Part shown: positions 1-11,659 of the stretch, piece by piece
Layout: each line of letters begins with the position of its first letter
How positions within the stretch are numbered: position 1 is the stretch's first letter
Assembly: GCF_000328565.1 (NCBI RefSeq)
Contig: NC_019966.1
Location: 4,216,001 to 4,280,000, forward strand
Source: Mycobacterium sp. JS623
GTDB lineage: Bacteria; Actinomycetota; Actinomycetes; Mycobacteriales; Mycobacteriaceae
Length of the DNA: 64,000 nucleotides
Reading direction: 5' to 3'
Notes under the pieces: generated by a model
The model's input: the letters and a program-made list of their open reading frames with translations, nothing else
The model's database searches: none
Told to the model about the DNA's origin: nothing
Made by a program: the position numbers and the translations under genes

Positions 1-3000
1 CACACCTCACCGACGCGGAAGATCGCATTCGTGGCCACATAAGACCGCACCGCGTCGACGGGCCCGACACCCACGTCCTCGGAAACCCGGTAGGCGTAGG
101 TGATTCCGCTGGTGTCGACGAGATCGTTGACCAGCATCGTGGTGACGATCTCGCGGCGCAGTTGATGTTGCCTGATCTCGCCGGCGAACTGGTCTCTCAG
201 ATTGCTCGGGAAGTACAACGGCAGCCGCGAGGCGAACACCTCCTGATCCGGCAGGTCGCTCTTGAGCACCTGGTCCTTCAGGGCCAGCTTGACGTGAGCC
301 ATCAGTGTCGCGAGTTCCGGTGAGGTCAGCCCGATTCCAGCTTCGGTCCGTCGCCCGATCTCCTTCTCCGACGGCAAGGCCTCCAGCTCGCGGTTCATTC
401 CGTGTTCGGCGACGAAGTCCTTGATCATCCGCGCATGCACCGGCAGCAGGCTCGCCGCGTTGGCGCGACTGGTGCCCATCAGATCGTTCTGATCCTCGTT
501 GTCGACCAACACAAGCCGGCCCACCTCGTCGGTCATCGAGGTCAGTAGCTGGGTGCGGTCCTCGGCGCGCACCTTGTCCGCAGTCACGAGTGAGTCGACC
601 AGAATCTTGATGTTGACCTCATGGTCGGAGCAATCGACGCCAGCCGAGTTGTCCAACGCATCGGTGTTGCAGCGGCCGCCGGCCAGACAGAACTCGATGC
701 GGCCGAGCGAGGTCACACCAAGGTTGCCCCCCTCGCCAATCACCTTGGCGCGCACCTGGTTTCCGTTCACCCGCACGGGATCGTTGGCGCGATCGCCGAC
801 GTCGGCGTCTGACTCCGTCTCGGCCTTGATGTAGGTGCCGATTCCGCCGTTGAACAGCAGGTCGGCAGGCGCCTTGAGGATCGTCTTGATCAGCGCAGGC
901 GGTGTCAACTCTGCAATGCTGTCGGCGATGCCAAGGGCCGCCCGGACCTGCGGGCTGATCGGGATGGACTTCTGTTCGCGGCTGTAGACACCGCCGCCCT
1001 CGCTGATCAGCGACTGGTTGTAGTCCTGCCACGACGACCGCGGCAGATCGAAGAGCCTCTTGCGCTCATCCCACGACGTCGAGGCGTCGGGATTGGGGTC
1101 TACGAAGATGTGCCGATGGTCGAAGGCGGCCAGCAACCGGATGTGTTTCGACAGCAGCATGCCGTTGCCGAACACGTCGCCGCTCATGTCGCCGATGCCG
1201 ACAACCGTGAAGTCCTCAGTCTGGGTGTCGACGCCCATTTCGCGGAAATGGCGCTTGACCGCCTCCCACGCACCCTTGGCGGTGATGCCCATCGCCTTGT
1301 GGTCGTAGCCGACCGAACCGCCGGACGCGAACGCATCGCCGAGCCAGAAGCCGTACGACGCGGCCACCTCGTTGGCGATGTCGGAGAAGGTGGCCGTGCC
1401 CTTGTCGGCGGCCACCACGAGGTAGGCATCGTCGCCGTCGCGGCGCACCACATCTATCGGGGTGACGACGTTGCCGGTTGACTTGTCGACGTTGTCGGTG
1501 AGGTCGAGCAGCCCGGCGATGAACAGCTTGTAGCAGGCCACGCCCTCGTTGCGGAACGCGTCACGATCGTTGGCGGGAGGCGGGTTCTTGACGACGAAGC
1601 CGCCCTTGGCACCGACGGGCACGATGACGGCGTTCTTCACCGCCTGCGCCTTGACGAGGCCGAGGATTTCGGTGCGGAAGTCCTCGCGCCGATCCGACCA
1701 GCGCAGGCCACCGCGCGCCACAAAGCCGAACCGCAAGTGCACGCCCTCGACCCGCGGTGAGTACACGAAGATCTCGAACCGGGGCCGCGGCAGCGGTACC
1801 TCGTCGATAAGACCGGGATTGAGTTTGACGGACAGCACGTTCTGTTGGCGAGCCGAACTCGCTTTGGTGACAAAGTAATTGGTGCGCAGCGTGGCCTGGA
1901 TCATCGACGCAAACGCGCGCAGTACGCGGTCGGTGTCGAGGCTGACCAGTGCGTCGATATCGGCTGCCACGGCGGCCGCGGCCGTCTGCGCATCACGGCG
2001 CCGCGTCTCGTCCGATGGCTTCGGGTCGAACAGCGCCTCGAACAACTGGACCAGCGACCGCGCGGTGCGCGCGTTGCCGTTGATCACCCCTTCGATATGG
2101 GACTGGCTGTACGGAAACCCAGCCTGCCGCAGGTATTTCGCGTAAGTGCGCAGCACCGTAACCTGCTGCCAGGTCAGCCCCGCCCGCAATACCAATTCGT
2201 TGAAGCGGTCGATCTCGGCGCGGCCGTGCCAGATAGCGCTGACGGCGTCGGCGAACCGGTCGGCCATCGCAGCGCGGTCCGGGCCGGCCGGCGCGGTCGG
2301 AATGTCGGGGTGCGGCGAAATCTTGAACTGGTAGATCCACACGGGCAAGCCGTCGGGCCGCGTCACCGTGAACGGACGCTCCTCGAGGACGACGACGCCC
2401 ATCGATTGCAGCATCGGCAGCAGTTGGCTCAGTGACGCCGACCGGCCGCCGAGGTACCAGGTGAGCTGTGCGATCCCGTCCGGGCCGCGATCACCGAGCA
2501 CTAGCTTGACCGAATTGTCCTGCAGCCCTTCGATGATCGCGATGTCCTTGATCGCGTTCAATGGCGCGATGGCCTGCTTGTAAACCTCGGGAAAGGCCGC
2601 CGAGTAGTGCTCAGCCATGGCCTGGGTGATGGAGCCGGTCTTCACCGCGCCCATCAACCGGTCGCCCCAGGTCCTGGCGGCCTCGGTGAGCAGGTCCTGG
2701 ATTCGCGATTCGTTGTCGAGCGAGACGTCGATGTCTTGAGGACGACGTCCTTCGGGCAGCCGCACTGTGAAATGTACGACGGCCCAAGGTGATTCACTGA
2801 CGCGCGCGGCGTAATCGATGCTGACGCCGCCCATCTCGCGGACCAGGATGTCCTGCATCTCCAGTCGGACCGCGGTGGTGTACCGGTCGCGGGGCAGATA
2901 CACCAGGCACGACACGAAGTGAGCGAGTTGATCGGCACGCAGGAAGAGCAGCGCGCGCCGCCGCGAGCCGAGGTCGACCACAGCCATCGCCATGTCGAGC

Positions 3001-4130
3001 AGTTCTCGGGCGGACAGCGCGAAGAGCTCCGAACGCGGGATGGTCTGGATGATGTCCAGCAGCAGCTGTCCCGGATGGCTGGGGTCGCGGTACGCCATCG
3101 CCAGCGCGTCGTTTACCCGTCGTGAAATCAGCGGTATTTCAAGGACATTGGCGTTCATCGCGGCGACGGTGAACAACCCGACGAACCGGTGCTCGATGGC
3201 TTCCCCCGCCGCGTTCTCGCGGACCACGACGATGTAGGGGTACGCGCCATAGCGCAGGAAGCTTGGCATGGTGGCCTGCGCCAGCACCAGCAGATCGTCG
3301 CTCGAGGTGAGTTGCGGAAGCACGTCGGTGCGCAACCGAAGTACGCCGAGACGGCTGGACGGGTCGACCGCGGCCCGACCATTGCTGACCTGGCAGCGTT
3401 GGTAGCCCAGCAGCACGAAGTGCCCGTCGGCCAGCCACCGCAGCAGCGCGGCGACGTCCTTGCGGTCGGAGCCCGGGAACCGGCCCTGGTAGTCGGAGTC
3501 GAGTTCGGCCGACAAACTGCGCAGCATGGCCGCCATCGACGTGGAGTCCAACGCCACCTGGCGGGCGTCGGCGAGCACGCTGGGCAGCAGGCGCCTGACT
3601 TCCTCGACCGATTTGGGGTCGGCCGACTCCGTCAGCTGGACGTGGATCCATGTCTCGTCGATCCCGTCACCGAACGGGGCGCCCGATGCCGGCGCGATGG
3701 CCAGCAGGTCACCGCTGGGCCCGCGCCGTACCCGGAAGACGGGATTCATGATGGCCTTGTAGGCCACCCCGAGCCGGTGCAGCAGCACGGTCACGGAGTC
3801 CATCAGCATCGACGCGTTGTCCGTGACGATCTGCAGCGCCGGACCGAACCCTCCCGGATCGTCCTCGGCATACACCGCGACCCGGGTGTCGCCGAACGCG
3901 CGGTGCGCGCCGAGTCGGTAGTGGGACTCAATCAGAGGCGGCGACAGCAGCATCTTGACCGCGCTGCGGTCCACCGGCGCGGTGACCGCCGAATCGGCGC
4001 CGGGCGCGTCACCGTGCGGGCCGCGGTAGGTCGCCATGTAGGCCCGTGCGAGCCGGGTGATGGTGTCCTGGCTCAGCGGCGGTGCGGTCGATCCGCCGAC
4101 GCCTGTGCCAGTCCCCGGATTGACCGTCAT
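1..4130 (-). CDS. gdh: NAD-specific glutamate dehydrogenase, large (180 kDa) type, C-terminus cut by window edge
   Basis: Oxidative deamination of glutamate to 2-oxoglutarate with NAD, in the cytoplasm. The minus-strand frame is open for 1376 codons from an ATG at 4130 (MTVNPGTG...) to base 1 and continues off the left edge; the family is about 1600 residues, so roughly 240 C-terminal residues are missing. Readable family landmarks include the catalytic-domain stretch [15 protein letters not shown] (around residue 965) and [10 protein letters not shown] (around 1075). The order gdh-ettA-ssb matches Rv2476c-Rv2478c. Long antisense frames over this gene are GC-rich shadows. Confidence 0.95.
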   Translation of the reverse strand, partial: MTVNPGTGTGVGGSTAPPLSQDTITRLARAYMATYRGPHGDAPGADSAVTAPVDRSAVKMLLSPPLIESHYRLGAHRAFGDTRVAVYAEDDPGGFGPALQIVTDNASMLMDSVTVLLHRLGVAYKAIMNPVFRVRRGPSGDLLAIAPASGAPFGDGIDETWIHVQLTESADPKSVEEVRRLLPSVLADARQVALDSTSMAAMLRSLSAELDSDYQGRFPGSDRKDVAALLRWLADGHFVLLGYQRCQVSNGRAAVDPSSRLGVLRLRTDVLPQLTSSDDLLVLAQATMPSFLRYGAYPYIVVVRENAAGEAIEHRFVGLFTVAAMNANVLEIPLISRRVNDALAMAYRDPSHPGQLLLDIIQTIPRSELFALSARELLDMAMAVVDLGSRRRALLFLRADQLAHFVSCLVYLPRDRYTTAVRLEMQDILVREMGGVSIDYAARVSESPWAVVHFTVRLPEGRRPQDIDVSLDNESRIQDLLTEAARTWGDRLMGAVKTGSITQAMAEHYSAAFPEVYKQAIAPLNAIKDIAIIEGLQDNSVKLVLGDRGPDGIAQLTWYLGGRSASLSQLLPMLQSMGVVVLEERPFTVTRPDGLPVWIYQFKISPHPDIPTAPAGPDRAAMADRFADAVSAIWHGRAEIDRFNELVLRAGLTWQQVTVLRTYAKYLRQAGFPYSQSHIEGVINGNARTARSLVQLFEALFDPKPSDETRRRDAQTAAAAVAADIDALVSLDTDRVLRAFASMIQATLRTNYFVTKASSARQQNVLSVKLNPGLIDEVPLPRPRFEIFVYSPRVEGVHLRFGFVARGGLRWSDRREDFRTEILGLVKAQAVKNAVIVPVGAKGGFVVKNPPPANDRDAFRNEGVACYKLFIAGLLDLTDNVDKSTGNVVTPIDVVRRDGDDAYLVVAADKGTATFSDIANEVAASYGFWLGDAFASGGSVGYDHKAMGITAKGAWEAVKRHFREMGVDTQTEDFTVVGIGDMSGDVFGNGMLLSKHIRLLAAFDHRHIFVDPNPDASTSWDERKRLFDLPRSSWQDYNQSLISEGGGVYSREQKSIPISPQVRAALGIADSIAELTPPALIKTILKAPADLLFNGGIGTYIKAETESDADVGDRANDPVRVNGNQVRAKVIGEGGNLGVTSLGRIEFCLAGGRCNTDALDNSAGVDCSDHEVNIKILVDSLVTADKVRAEDRTQLLTSMTDEVGRLVLVDNEDQNDLMGTSRANAASLLPVHARMIKDFVAEHGMNRELEALPSEKEIGRRTEAGIGLTSPELATLMAHVKLALKDQVLKSDLPDQEVFASRLPLYFPSNLRDQFAGEIRQHQLRREIVTTMLVNDLVDTSGITYAYRVSEDVGVGPVDAVRSYVATNAIFRVGEV

Positions 4131-4209
4131 CGTCGCTCCTAGCTACGCCCGCATACCGTCCAACGTTGGATGTCGCCGCCAAAGCGGCTCCGTGGTACGC
4201 AAATCGACA

Positions 4210-5883
<1,674 letters not shown>

Positions 5884-5949
5884 TGCCGTTGTGTTGCCTT
5901 TCGTAATTCGCGAATTACCCGGGCCCATCCTAGGCGTGGCCGGAACCCG

Positions 5950-6396
5950 CTACGCGGACAGCGGCAGCGCCCTACCGTCGTCGACCTCGGCGGCGTCGGC
6001 CGTTTCGTCGGATTCGGGCTCGACCAGCGGTTCGTCTGCAGTCGGGCCCGCGTCCCTGGCGGAGGCCGTCTTTTCGATGATGCGCACGATCGACCGTGAC
6101 AGGTCGGGGCCGACGGATGTGGCGCGCATCTCAAGAGTCGACCGACGATTGCCGTCGCGATCCTCGTATTCGCTGGTGTAGACGTGTCCGACGACGATCA
6201 CCGGATCCCCTTTGCGAAGGGCCGCACCGACCCCGGTGACCAGCTTGCCCCAACAGTTGACCGTGACGAACAGTGAATTGCCCGGCTCCCACTTGCCGTC
6301 GGCGGTGCGGCGGCGAGAGTTGCTGGCGACTCGAAACTTCATGACCTCCTGGTCGCCGACTCTGCGGCCATGCGGGTCGTTGACGATGTTGCCCAC
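5950..6396 (-). pseudogene. ssb: Body of single-stranded DNA-binding protein paralog, 5' end displaced by the integrated element
   Basis: OB-fold SSB of the Rv2478c type (not the main replication SSB). The fragment encodes 148 residues starting VGNIVNDPHG and running through the conserved core VNCWGKLVTGVGAAL and GHVYTSEYEDRDG to an acidic tail. The usual first residues are absent: upstream in frame only DSLKPTL precedes, after a TAA at 6418-6420. The possible GTG start at 6396 has no Shine-Dalgarno sequence. The missing codons MFETPITVVGN sit at 16703-16735, beyond the inserted element; joined, they give a 156-aa SSB. The gene is thus interrupted and probably poorly expressed or inactive while the element is integrated. 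Confidence 0.9.
6387..6393. other. Left attachment core (attL)
   Basis: TGTTGCC shared with 16702-16708. On the minus strand, host ssb sequence (GGCAACATCGTCAACGAC) continues leftward, while sequence to the right (element side) no longer matches ssb. The short identity is typical of serine-integrase crossovers, whose att sites share only a few bases. The exact exchange dinucleotide within the 7 bp cannot be fixed from one copy. Confidence 0.85.
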
Positions 6397-6470
6397 TAGA
6401 GTTGGTTTGAGGGAGTCTTACAGCGAGGGCACCAGAGGTCGGCTAGGCATAGCTTCGATGAATCAGCCGG

Positions 6471-7343
6471 TCACTCGCTCGGCTGCTGTGCCGGTGTGTC
6501 TGCGGTGGCGGGAATCCCCGGTAACACGGCCCTGGGTCTGGCCACCTCAATTTCTTCTACCTGCACAAGTTCAGGTGCGGTAATGAACTGGGATGGCGTA
6601 ACACCGCTCAAGCCGCAAGCCCATCCGTATAGCTCCATACCGGCGAGGGAGGGTCGAGCTTCGAAGACGGGTCGATCCCCTCCGCCCGGGCCGGGGCTGC
6701 CATACCTGTACGCACCTTCAATCAGGTTCAGCCTATGAAGGTTGCTCAATACGTGCGTCAACGCAGATTCGGCATCTACGTCCGGATCAGTCTCAAGGAG
6801 AAGGCTGACGAAGTCACTTAAGTCCACGTACATCACGGCACGGTTTCGCCCGTCGTCCATATTGAGACTAAAGCCGCTGCCGTGCAACGCAATCGCCCAT
6901 TCTCTATAGAGAATGAAATGCGCCCGTATCTGCAGTGCGCTCATGGTGGTGATGACTTTCGTCCAGGTGACGCCCCTGTCGTCCTTGCCCGCCGGTGTCC
7001 GTCCGGCCGCAAGCACACCACCGAGATACTCGGCCATGAGTTCGTCATCGCTGTACGTACCGTCTTCAAGCATCGTATAGGCGAGTCGCGGAGCTACGAT
7101 GCCATCTTCGCGGCCTAGCTTTTCGGCCTTGCGTTGCGCCTTCTCCGCGATGCGCTGCGCGTTGTTGAAGCGGTAGTAAGCCTTCTGCTCCAGATACAGG
7201 CCAATCTGGTCTGCCGCCCTGCCGAACACGCGCACTAGAAGTTCACCGGCAGCTTTCGAAAGACCTTCTGTCGCTGACTGAATCGCCTTACCTGCAGCAG
7301 CGGTTACCGGATCGATCAATGCTTCTTCCCCCTCGGTCGGCAT
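6471..7343 (-). CDS. Abi-alpha-like protein (DUF4393 family), element cargo
   Basis: 290 aa. The N-terminal half is helical and charged with an Ala/Gly-rich start (DPVTAAAGKAIQSATEGLSK) followed by LVRVFGRAADQIGLYLEQK and a run of Arg/Lys/Glu (residues about 60-75), then a part rich in conserved aromatic residues; this resembles DUF4393, the Abi-alpha abortive-infection family. Assignment is by sequence feel, not by a search. ATG at 7343 is used; a TTG eight codons in (7319) has a better purine-rich leader (GAGGGGGAAG). It is the gene closest to attL, where phage satellites often carry anti-phage cargo. Biochemical function unknown. Confidence 0.6.
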   Translation of the reverse strand: MPTEGEEALIDPVTAAAGKAIQSATEGLSKAAGELLVRVFGRAADQIGLYLEQKAYYRFNNAQRIAEKAQRKAEKLGREDGIVAPRLAYTMLEDGTYSDDELMAEYLGGVLAAGRTPAGKDDRGVTWTKVITTMSALQIRAHFILYREWAIALHGSGFSLNMDDGRNRAVMYVDLSDFVSLLLETDPDVDAESALTHVLSNLHRLNLIEGAYRYGSPGPGGGDRPVFEARPSLAGMELYGWACGLSGVTPSQFITAPELVQVEEIEVARPRAVLPGIPATADTPAQQPSE

Positions 7344-7418
7344 CCGACCATGTTACGTGGGAACGGAAGGGATCAGCGAGGTCGTGGCGGGGTGCTGCCT
7401 CGGGCGGCCCGCACTCAT

Positions 7419-7760
7419 TCACGAGGAGACGCCGCGCCGCGCCTTGCAATGGCCACAGATGGTCACGTCCACCATGGCCAGGCCAGAAAGTGACGGCAGC
7501 ATCTCGACCACGGCGCGGTCGTTACGACCAGACAGACCACGGCATCGGAGATCGGTGTGGACCTTCCCGCCTGTGACCCGGTAAAAGCGCGGCCAGCCAC
7601 CGAGGCTGGCCCTGACCTGATCGGAGTAATTCAACATGTCGCACTGTGCGACCAGGCGTTCCCGCAGCTCCTCGGTCGGCCTATGCCGAAGCTGCTCAAC
7701 GGTCTGACGGTACTCGGCGAAGACGAGGGCGTGCTCCCTGTCGTGCTCAGCGGGTGACAC
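7419..7760 (-). CDS. Small phage-type protein with His/Cys and CxxC motifs
   Basis: 113 aa from GTG at 7760. The N-terminal half is helical and charged; the C-terminal half has VHTDLRCRGL followed by ICGHCKAR, an arrangement of one His, one Cys and a CxxC pair seen in small actinophage proteins and likely to bind zinc. No enzyme motif. A 26-codon open frame (MTTALQLAADP..., 7747-7827) overlaps its start and could be a leader or the true upstream part of a coupled pair. It is separated from the head genes by hairpins and so is probably its own transcription unit with the Abi-alpha-like gene. Confidence 0.55.
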   Translation of the reverse strand: MSPAEHDREHALVFAEYRQTVEQLRHRPTEELRERLVAQCDMLNYSDQVRASLGGWPRFYRVTGGKVHTDLRCRGLSGRNDRAVVEMLPSLSGLAMVDVTICGHCKARRGVSS

Positions 7761-7860
7761 GCGGCCACTCCAGCGCTTTGACCGACGTCCAGAGCGGGTC
7801 GGCCGCGAGTTGCAGTGCTGTTGTCATGAAGCGAACTGTAATCCGTTGTGGCCCGCCTCG

Positions 7861-7904
7861 ATAGGCGTGCCAAAGCGTATAGGCACTTGTAGATGCGCAT
7901 AGGG
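7861..7904. repeat. Three short direct repeats ATAGGC/ATAGGC/ATAGGG and a GTGCC-GGCAC inverted repeat
   Basis: ATAGGC at 7861 and 7879 and ATAGGG at 7899, spaced 18 and 20 bp, with GTGCC (7867-7871) and GGCAC (7882-7886) forming a dyad. They lie upstream of the 7419-7760 gene and could be repressor sites. The motif is short, so chance is possible. Confidence 0.25.
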
Positions 7905-7916
7905 CACCGGTACGAC

Positions 7917-7958
7917 GAAACCCCCTCGCCGGGAAAGGCTTACCAGCGAGAGGGTTTC
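7917..7958 (-). terminator. Terminator-like hairpin closing the head-gene operon
   Basis: GAAACCCCCTCGC (7917-7929) pairs with GCGAGAGGGTTTC (7946-7958) with one mismatch and a 16-nt loop. Read on the minus strand the second arm ends in GGGTTTC, a weak T run. It lies 160 bp after the last connector gene. A second stem, GTGGGGT/ACCCCAC at 7983-8004, precedes it. Confidence 0.6.
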
Positions 7959-8116
7959 GGGTGCAGCCCATCGGGCGCACGGGTGGGGTTGACGATTACC
8001 CCACAACGGTGGCGCGGATCTCATCCCGCACCCACCACAAGGCCTAAGGAAGGAAGCCCGGTGGTGTTGCTTGGTCGCTCCCCACTGGCGACAACCAGAT
8101 GGCGGAGAGCAAGTCT

Positions 8117-8470
8117 TTAGTTCACGAATGACGTTGCGGTGACCCAATAATGCGTTGGCTGCATGCCGAAGTAGCCGACATCACCCCACAGGCGGGGGCC
8201 AGTGATCGCGTAACGCACGCCGTCGACGGCCAGCACGTCGCCGTGCTGCAAGGTGATCGCGGCGTCAATCGGTGCGCCGACCAGACCCTGGGTGTCGACA
8301 ACGTTGCCTCGGGTGGAGACCGGCTGATCGGACTGCGGCGTCCCGAAAATCAGGCCAGACAACGTGCCGAGGTTCGCGCCGTTGTCCGTGATGCGAATGA
8401 CGTTGCCGTCCGCGTCTACCGGGTCACCGTTGGCATTGCGTGCGGGTGCACGAAACACGGTGCCGATCAC
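8117..8470 (-). CDS. Head-tail connector/stopper protein (phage)
   Basis: 117 aa from GTG at 8470, whose GTGA overlaps the previous stop. Predominantly beta with many Gly/Asp turns (TLQHGDVLAVDGVRYAITGP), ending in WVTATSFVN; the pattern and the place right after the neck-1 gene fit small head completion (stopper) proteins such as SPP1 gp16-like. Identification rests mainly on synteny. It is the last gene of the structural run; no tail tube, tape measure or tail fibre follows. Confidence 0.6.
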   Translation of the reverse strand: MIGTVFRAPARNANGDPVDADGNVIRITDNGANLGTLSGLIFGTPQSDQPVSTRGNVVDTQGLVGAPIDAAITLQHGDVLAVDGVRYAITGPRLWGDVGYFGMQPTHYWVTATSFVN

Positions 8471-8784
8471 AGCGCGGTCACTCGATACCTGTTAAGTACG
8501 AACAGTTCTGCGAGAGTCCAGCCGGTGAAGGACGAGCGGTACGAGACCGACTCCGGTCCCTTAGTCTCGTCCATCAGCAGACCGCGAGGGTTACTCAACA
8601 GTCGGGCGCTGGCGGTGAGGATGACGGCGCGGATCTCATCGTTGGGGCCCGTGTCGGTCCAGCCGACCCCACGCGTATAGCTCTTGGCCATGGCGCTTAC
8701 CACGCTGATGACCGCGCCACCCTGCTCCGAGGTGACGGTACGGCCAAGCAACGTAGCGAGATCGGCACTCGTCGGTGCCGCCAC
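8467..8784 (-). CDS. Head-tail adaptor protein (phage neck 1)
   Basis: 105 aa, GTG start at 8784. Largely alpha-helical (SADLATLLGRTV, EIRAVILTASARLLSNPRGL), as in gp6/gp15-like adaptors that dock under the portal after DNA packaging. The segment RLLSNPRGL followed by VSYR is typical of actinophage adaptors. It sits 3 bp downstream of the capsid gene and overlaps the next gene by 4 bp. Confidence 0.65.
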   Translation of the reverse strand: MAAPTSADLATLLGRTVTSEQGGAVISVVSAMAKSYTRGVGWTDTGPNDEIRAVILTASARLLSNPRGLLMDETKGPESVSYRSSFTGWTLAELFVLNRYRVTAL

Positions 8785-8786
8785 GA

Positions 8787-9638
8787 TCAGCCCGCGACAG
8801 TCAGAAGCGTTACCGCGTGCGGATTAGTCAGGCACACGTCGTAACGGGTTACGGCCCTGATGCCAATCGAATCCTCTGCGCCAAAGGTCTGGTCCAGAAT
8901 GGTCACCGAAGCGTCCACGTCGCGGGCGACGATGACACGCGAGAAGTCCACGATGGCAACCGCGTTCGCCGGGACATGCGAAGTGATGATGACCGGCAGG
9001 CCGAACAGATTCTCGCCAGCGGCGACGAAGGCGTTGTCCGCGTTGAAGATGTATCGGTGGTCAGTGGTGCTGACGCGCAACTTGCGCAGCGCCGAGAACG
9101 TGGCAGCCTGCATCGCGAGATGGGTGGGCTGAACGAAGTTCTGGCGGGCCACAGTCAGGCCGTCGATGATCGTGTCAGGGTCGGTAAGGTCGAGGGTGGC
9201 CCCGCCCGCGATTCCGCTTACCTGCAGAATGCCCTTGATCGTGTTCGAGGCCCCTGACCCCTGCCAGAGGCTCCCGTCGAGAACCAACGCGGTGTCTTCC
9301 ACGACACGCTGCTGAATGACGGACTCCAGCGACAGCGCCGACATGCGCACCAGTTCATTGGAGACCTTCACGAGAACCTTGAGGGCCTGGAGGCTCGACG
9401 GCATGACGTCGATTTCCGAGGTTGCAACAGCGGAGTCGGCGATTGTGGCACCTGGTGCGGTGAAAGCGGCGGCAGGCGAAGTGCTGGCAGCCACTGGGAT
9501 GCGCAACGGGGTCGCAGTGTCAACGATTACGGGGCCTGCGGACAGGAACGTGGAACGCTCCTGCAGGGGCCCGACTAGGAAGCTGGCGACCTGGGAGGCG
9601 ATGAGCGCCGGATTGCCCGAAGGCGTGGCGATAGTCAT
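8787..9638 (-). CDS. Major capsid protein, HK97 fold
   Basis: 283 aa from ATG at 9638 (MTIATPSGNPAL). Motifs of HK97-type capsids without a delta domain: an early LVGPLQERSTFLSAG, the E-loop/P-domain stretch LKVLVKVSNELVRMSALSLESVIQQRV (read in two parts), WQGSG..IKGIL, and the A-domain end GLPVIIT followed by VVDFSRVIVARDV-like residues. No prohead protease gene is present; the scaffold is a separate upstream gene, so maturation may not need cleavage or may use a helper's protease. Confidence 0.85.
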   Translation of the reverse strand: MTIATPSGNPALIASQVASFLVGPLQERSTFLSAGPVIVDTATPLRIPVAASTSPAAAFTAPGATIADSAVATSEIDVMPSSLQALKVLVKVSNELVRMSALSLESVIQQRVVEDTALVLDGSLWQGSGASNTIKGILQVSGIAGGATLDLTDPDTIIDGLTVARQNFVQPTHLAMQAATFSALRKLRVSTTDHRYIFNADNAFVAAGENLFGLPVIITSHVPANAVAIVDFSRVIVARDVDASVTILDQTFGAEDSIGIRAVTRYDVCLTNPHAVTLLTVAG

Positions 9639-9748
9639 GAGTGTCTTTCGTAGAGAACGGATTTACGCCAGCGCCAGGCTTCGGTAAGTGGATTGGGCAC
9701 CAGGCCCGAAAGTGTGCGGAGTACCAGACTCCTACAACCAATTATACG

Positions 9749-10183
9749 TCACACCAGTGACTTTAGATGTGACAGCATGGAAAACGTTGCGCCGGAATCC
9801 TTCGCGCCTTGGCCCACATTTCCCCGTGGCGTGCGCGAGGCTAGATGAGGCTTGGCGGTGAGCAATTCATCCACGGCGGCGTTGACCTTGTCGGCGTCGT
9901 CAAGGTCGGCGCTCCACTCCAGATCGGTGGCGTCAGCCAGCTTGCCGGTAGCGGATACCCTCGCGGTGAACAGTTGGCGGGCAAGGTCTTCGGCGCGGGT
10001 CTCGGCTGCCTTAGCCTTGTCACGGTAACCGGCGCTCTCGCGGCGGATCCGTTCCACGTAATCTCGCGGGAACTGGTCGGCGTTCTCGTCGGCCTCGGTG
10101 GTGTCTTCCGTCTGCTCCTCGGTGGTTTCGGTTGCCTCCGTCGTCACCTCGGCGTCGGTGGCTGTCACTTCTGCGCCTTCCAT
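9749..10183 (-). CDS. Scaffold-like protein (phage)
   Basis: 144 aa from ATG at 10183 (MEGAEVTATDAE) preceded by GAGAGGAAC; the frame is open 20 codons further up, but that start lacks a ribosome site. Strongly acidic, Thr/Glu-rich residues 1-40, then a probable coiled coil (YVERIRRESAGYRDKAKA, about residues 42-72) and an Asp-rich C-terminal half. Composition, length and position between portal and capsid are those of capsid scaffolds (GP20-like). Confidence 0.75.
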   Translation of the reverse strand: MEGAEVTATDAEVTTEATETTEEQTEDTTEADENADQFPRDYVERIRRESAGYRDKAKAAETRAEDLARQLFTARVSATGKLADATDLEWSADLDDADKVNAAVDELLTAKPHLASRTPRGNVGQGAKDSGATFSMLSHLKSLV

Positions 10184-10246
10184 GGCGTTGTTCCTCTCGA
10201 CTGTGATGCGCCGTGCAGGGGCCTGTGTGGCCCGTGGGCGCACGTT

Positions 10247-11659
10247 CTACTGGTGGGCAGGGTTAGGGGATGGCTTGACGGCGTCGCGGACGTAGCGGCC
10301 AATCGAAATGTCGGCACCGATGGAGGCGTCGCGCTGGACGTTGTCCAACTCCTCGGCGATCTCCCCATCGGTCAGGCCAAGCCTCCGCAGAATGGCGGTG
10401 CGGCTTAAAATGCCACTGCTGTACAGCTTCTGGGCGGCGTCTGCTTCAGCGGCCTGCGAGCGGGTATCGGCTGGCGACCAGGCCACCTTCACCGCGACCG
10501 TTGACGGGTTTACACCCGCCCGGATCGCGGCCAGGAGGCGTGCGACCGCTTCCCATGACCTGCCGAACATGAGTTGCTTGGACTCTGCCCGCGAAGTCAA
10601 TCCCGCTTCGGCTGCCCGGATCGCGTCCGCTGTCGACGGATTCGCGGTTGTGATCCCACACATATGGGCAGGCAGTGCGGACACAGCCATAACGGCCTGA
10701 ATCCAAACATCCACAGCCGTACGGAATCCGGCGAGATTAGCGCCATCGAGCTGGCCGAACTTCGCAGCATCGTTAGACGCCAGCATCGCCCTGTTCCCCT
10801 CAGGGATCGGCGAGACTGCCTCCATGATCGGTTCGCCATCGACTAGAACGGGGTTGCCGTCTGCGTCGAGCACCGGCTGTTCAGTTGCTTCAATTCCTGT
10901 CGCCCACCTGCGAGGGCGTGCGGTAAACTCCTGTGCGACAGCCAGATCGGCCAAAGTCTTATTCAGACCATCCACCAGACACTTCAGCGGGTCGATCTCC
11001 GACGCGCCCGACTCTTCCAAGTACACCGGGTCCATGTTCATCAACGGAAGTAGGTCGGCATTCACGAACGGGACGACCGGCACCAAACCAAGCGGATTAG
11101 GTACCACCTCAAGTAGCTCGAACTCGCCTGAGCCGCCAGGCGAATTAGACCTCCAGTGCTGCACCTCATCAGGCAAGTAAATCCAAGCTTCGGTGTAGCC
11201 CACTGTCGTCGGTGTGGTCTTCACGCGGATGCGCTTACAGCCGACGACCACCTCACGGGTCACCGGATCGCGCTTCACGGCCACGTTTTCGGCAGACTCG
11301 ACAGTGGCCCGAGGGTTGCCCTGCTCATCGGACCACACCAAACAGAAGGACTGGCCCTGCAACAGGGCCTCTTTGTGGATAACGTCGGCGAGCTGGTCGA
11401 GATCGTTAGAGATGAAATCCGGCCACGGATCGACACTGCCGCTAAACCCCGCCACGCGCAGCCGCTCGGTTAGAGAGGTGATCTGTACGCGTGGGAAGTT
11501 CACCGCCAACACGCCCATACGGTTACCAAGAGCGGCGCGGGACTCCGGAGACAGAAACGCCAAGGGCTGCTTACCGCGCCAGTAGGCGGTGTTCTCCGTG
11601 CGGCGATGTACACCAGCGTCGATGCGCTGCAACATCTCGATCAGTAGTGGGCTGCTCAT
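10247..11659 (-). CDS. Portal protein (SPP1 gp6-like)
   Basis: 470 aa. Forms the dodecameric DNA entry ring at a capsid vertex. The start is the ATG at 11659 whose ATGA overlaps the terminase stop, although the frame stays open five codons upstream. Recognisable features include VNFPRVQITSLTERL, DQLADVIHKEALLQGQSF, a beta-rich wing, the stem region around DPLKCLVDGLNKTLADL, and AIRAAEAGLTSRAE, all typical of actinophage portals. Confidence 0.88.
   Translation of the reverse strand: MSSPLLIEMLQRIDAGVHRRTENTAYWRGKQPLAFLSPESRAALGNRMGVLAVNFPRVQITSLTERLRVAGFSGSVDPWPDFISNDLDQLADVIHKEALLQGQSFCLVWSDEQGNPRATVESAENVAVKRDPVTREVVVGCKRIRVKTTPTTVGYTEAWIYLPDEVQHWRSNSPGGSGEFELLEVVPNPLGLVPVVPFVNADLLPLMNMDPVYLEESGASEIDPLKCLVDGLNKTLADLAVAQEFTARPRRWATGIEATEQPVLDADGNPVLVDGEPIMEAVSPIPEGNRAMLASNDAAKFGQLDGANLAGFRTAVDVWIQAVMAVSALPAHMCGITTANPSTADAIRAAEAGLTSRAESKQLMFGRSWEAVARLLAAIRAGVNPSTVAVKVAWSPADTRSQAAEADAAQKLYSSGILSRTAILRRLGLTDGEIAEELDNVQRDASIGADISIGRYVRDAVKPSPNPAHQ

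Larger units (their letters stand above)
7761..8116. other. Gene-free stretch between head genes and cargo genes
   Basis: No convincing gene in either strand apart from the 26-codon frame noted at 7747-7827. It contains two hairpins (7917-7958 and 7983-8004) and the short repeats at 7861-7904. Confidence 0.6.
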
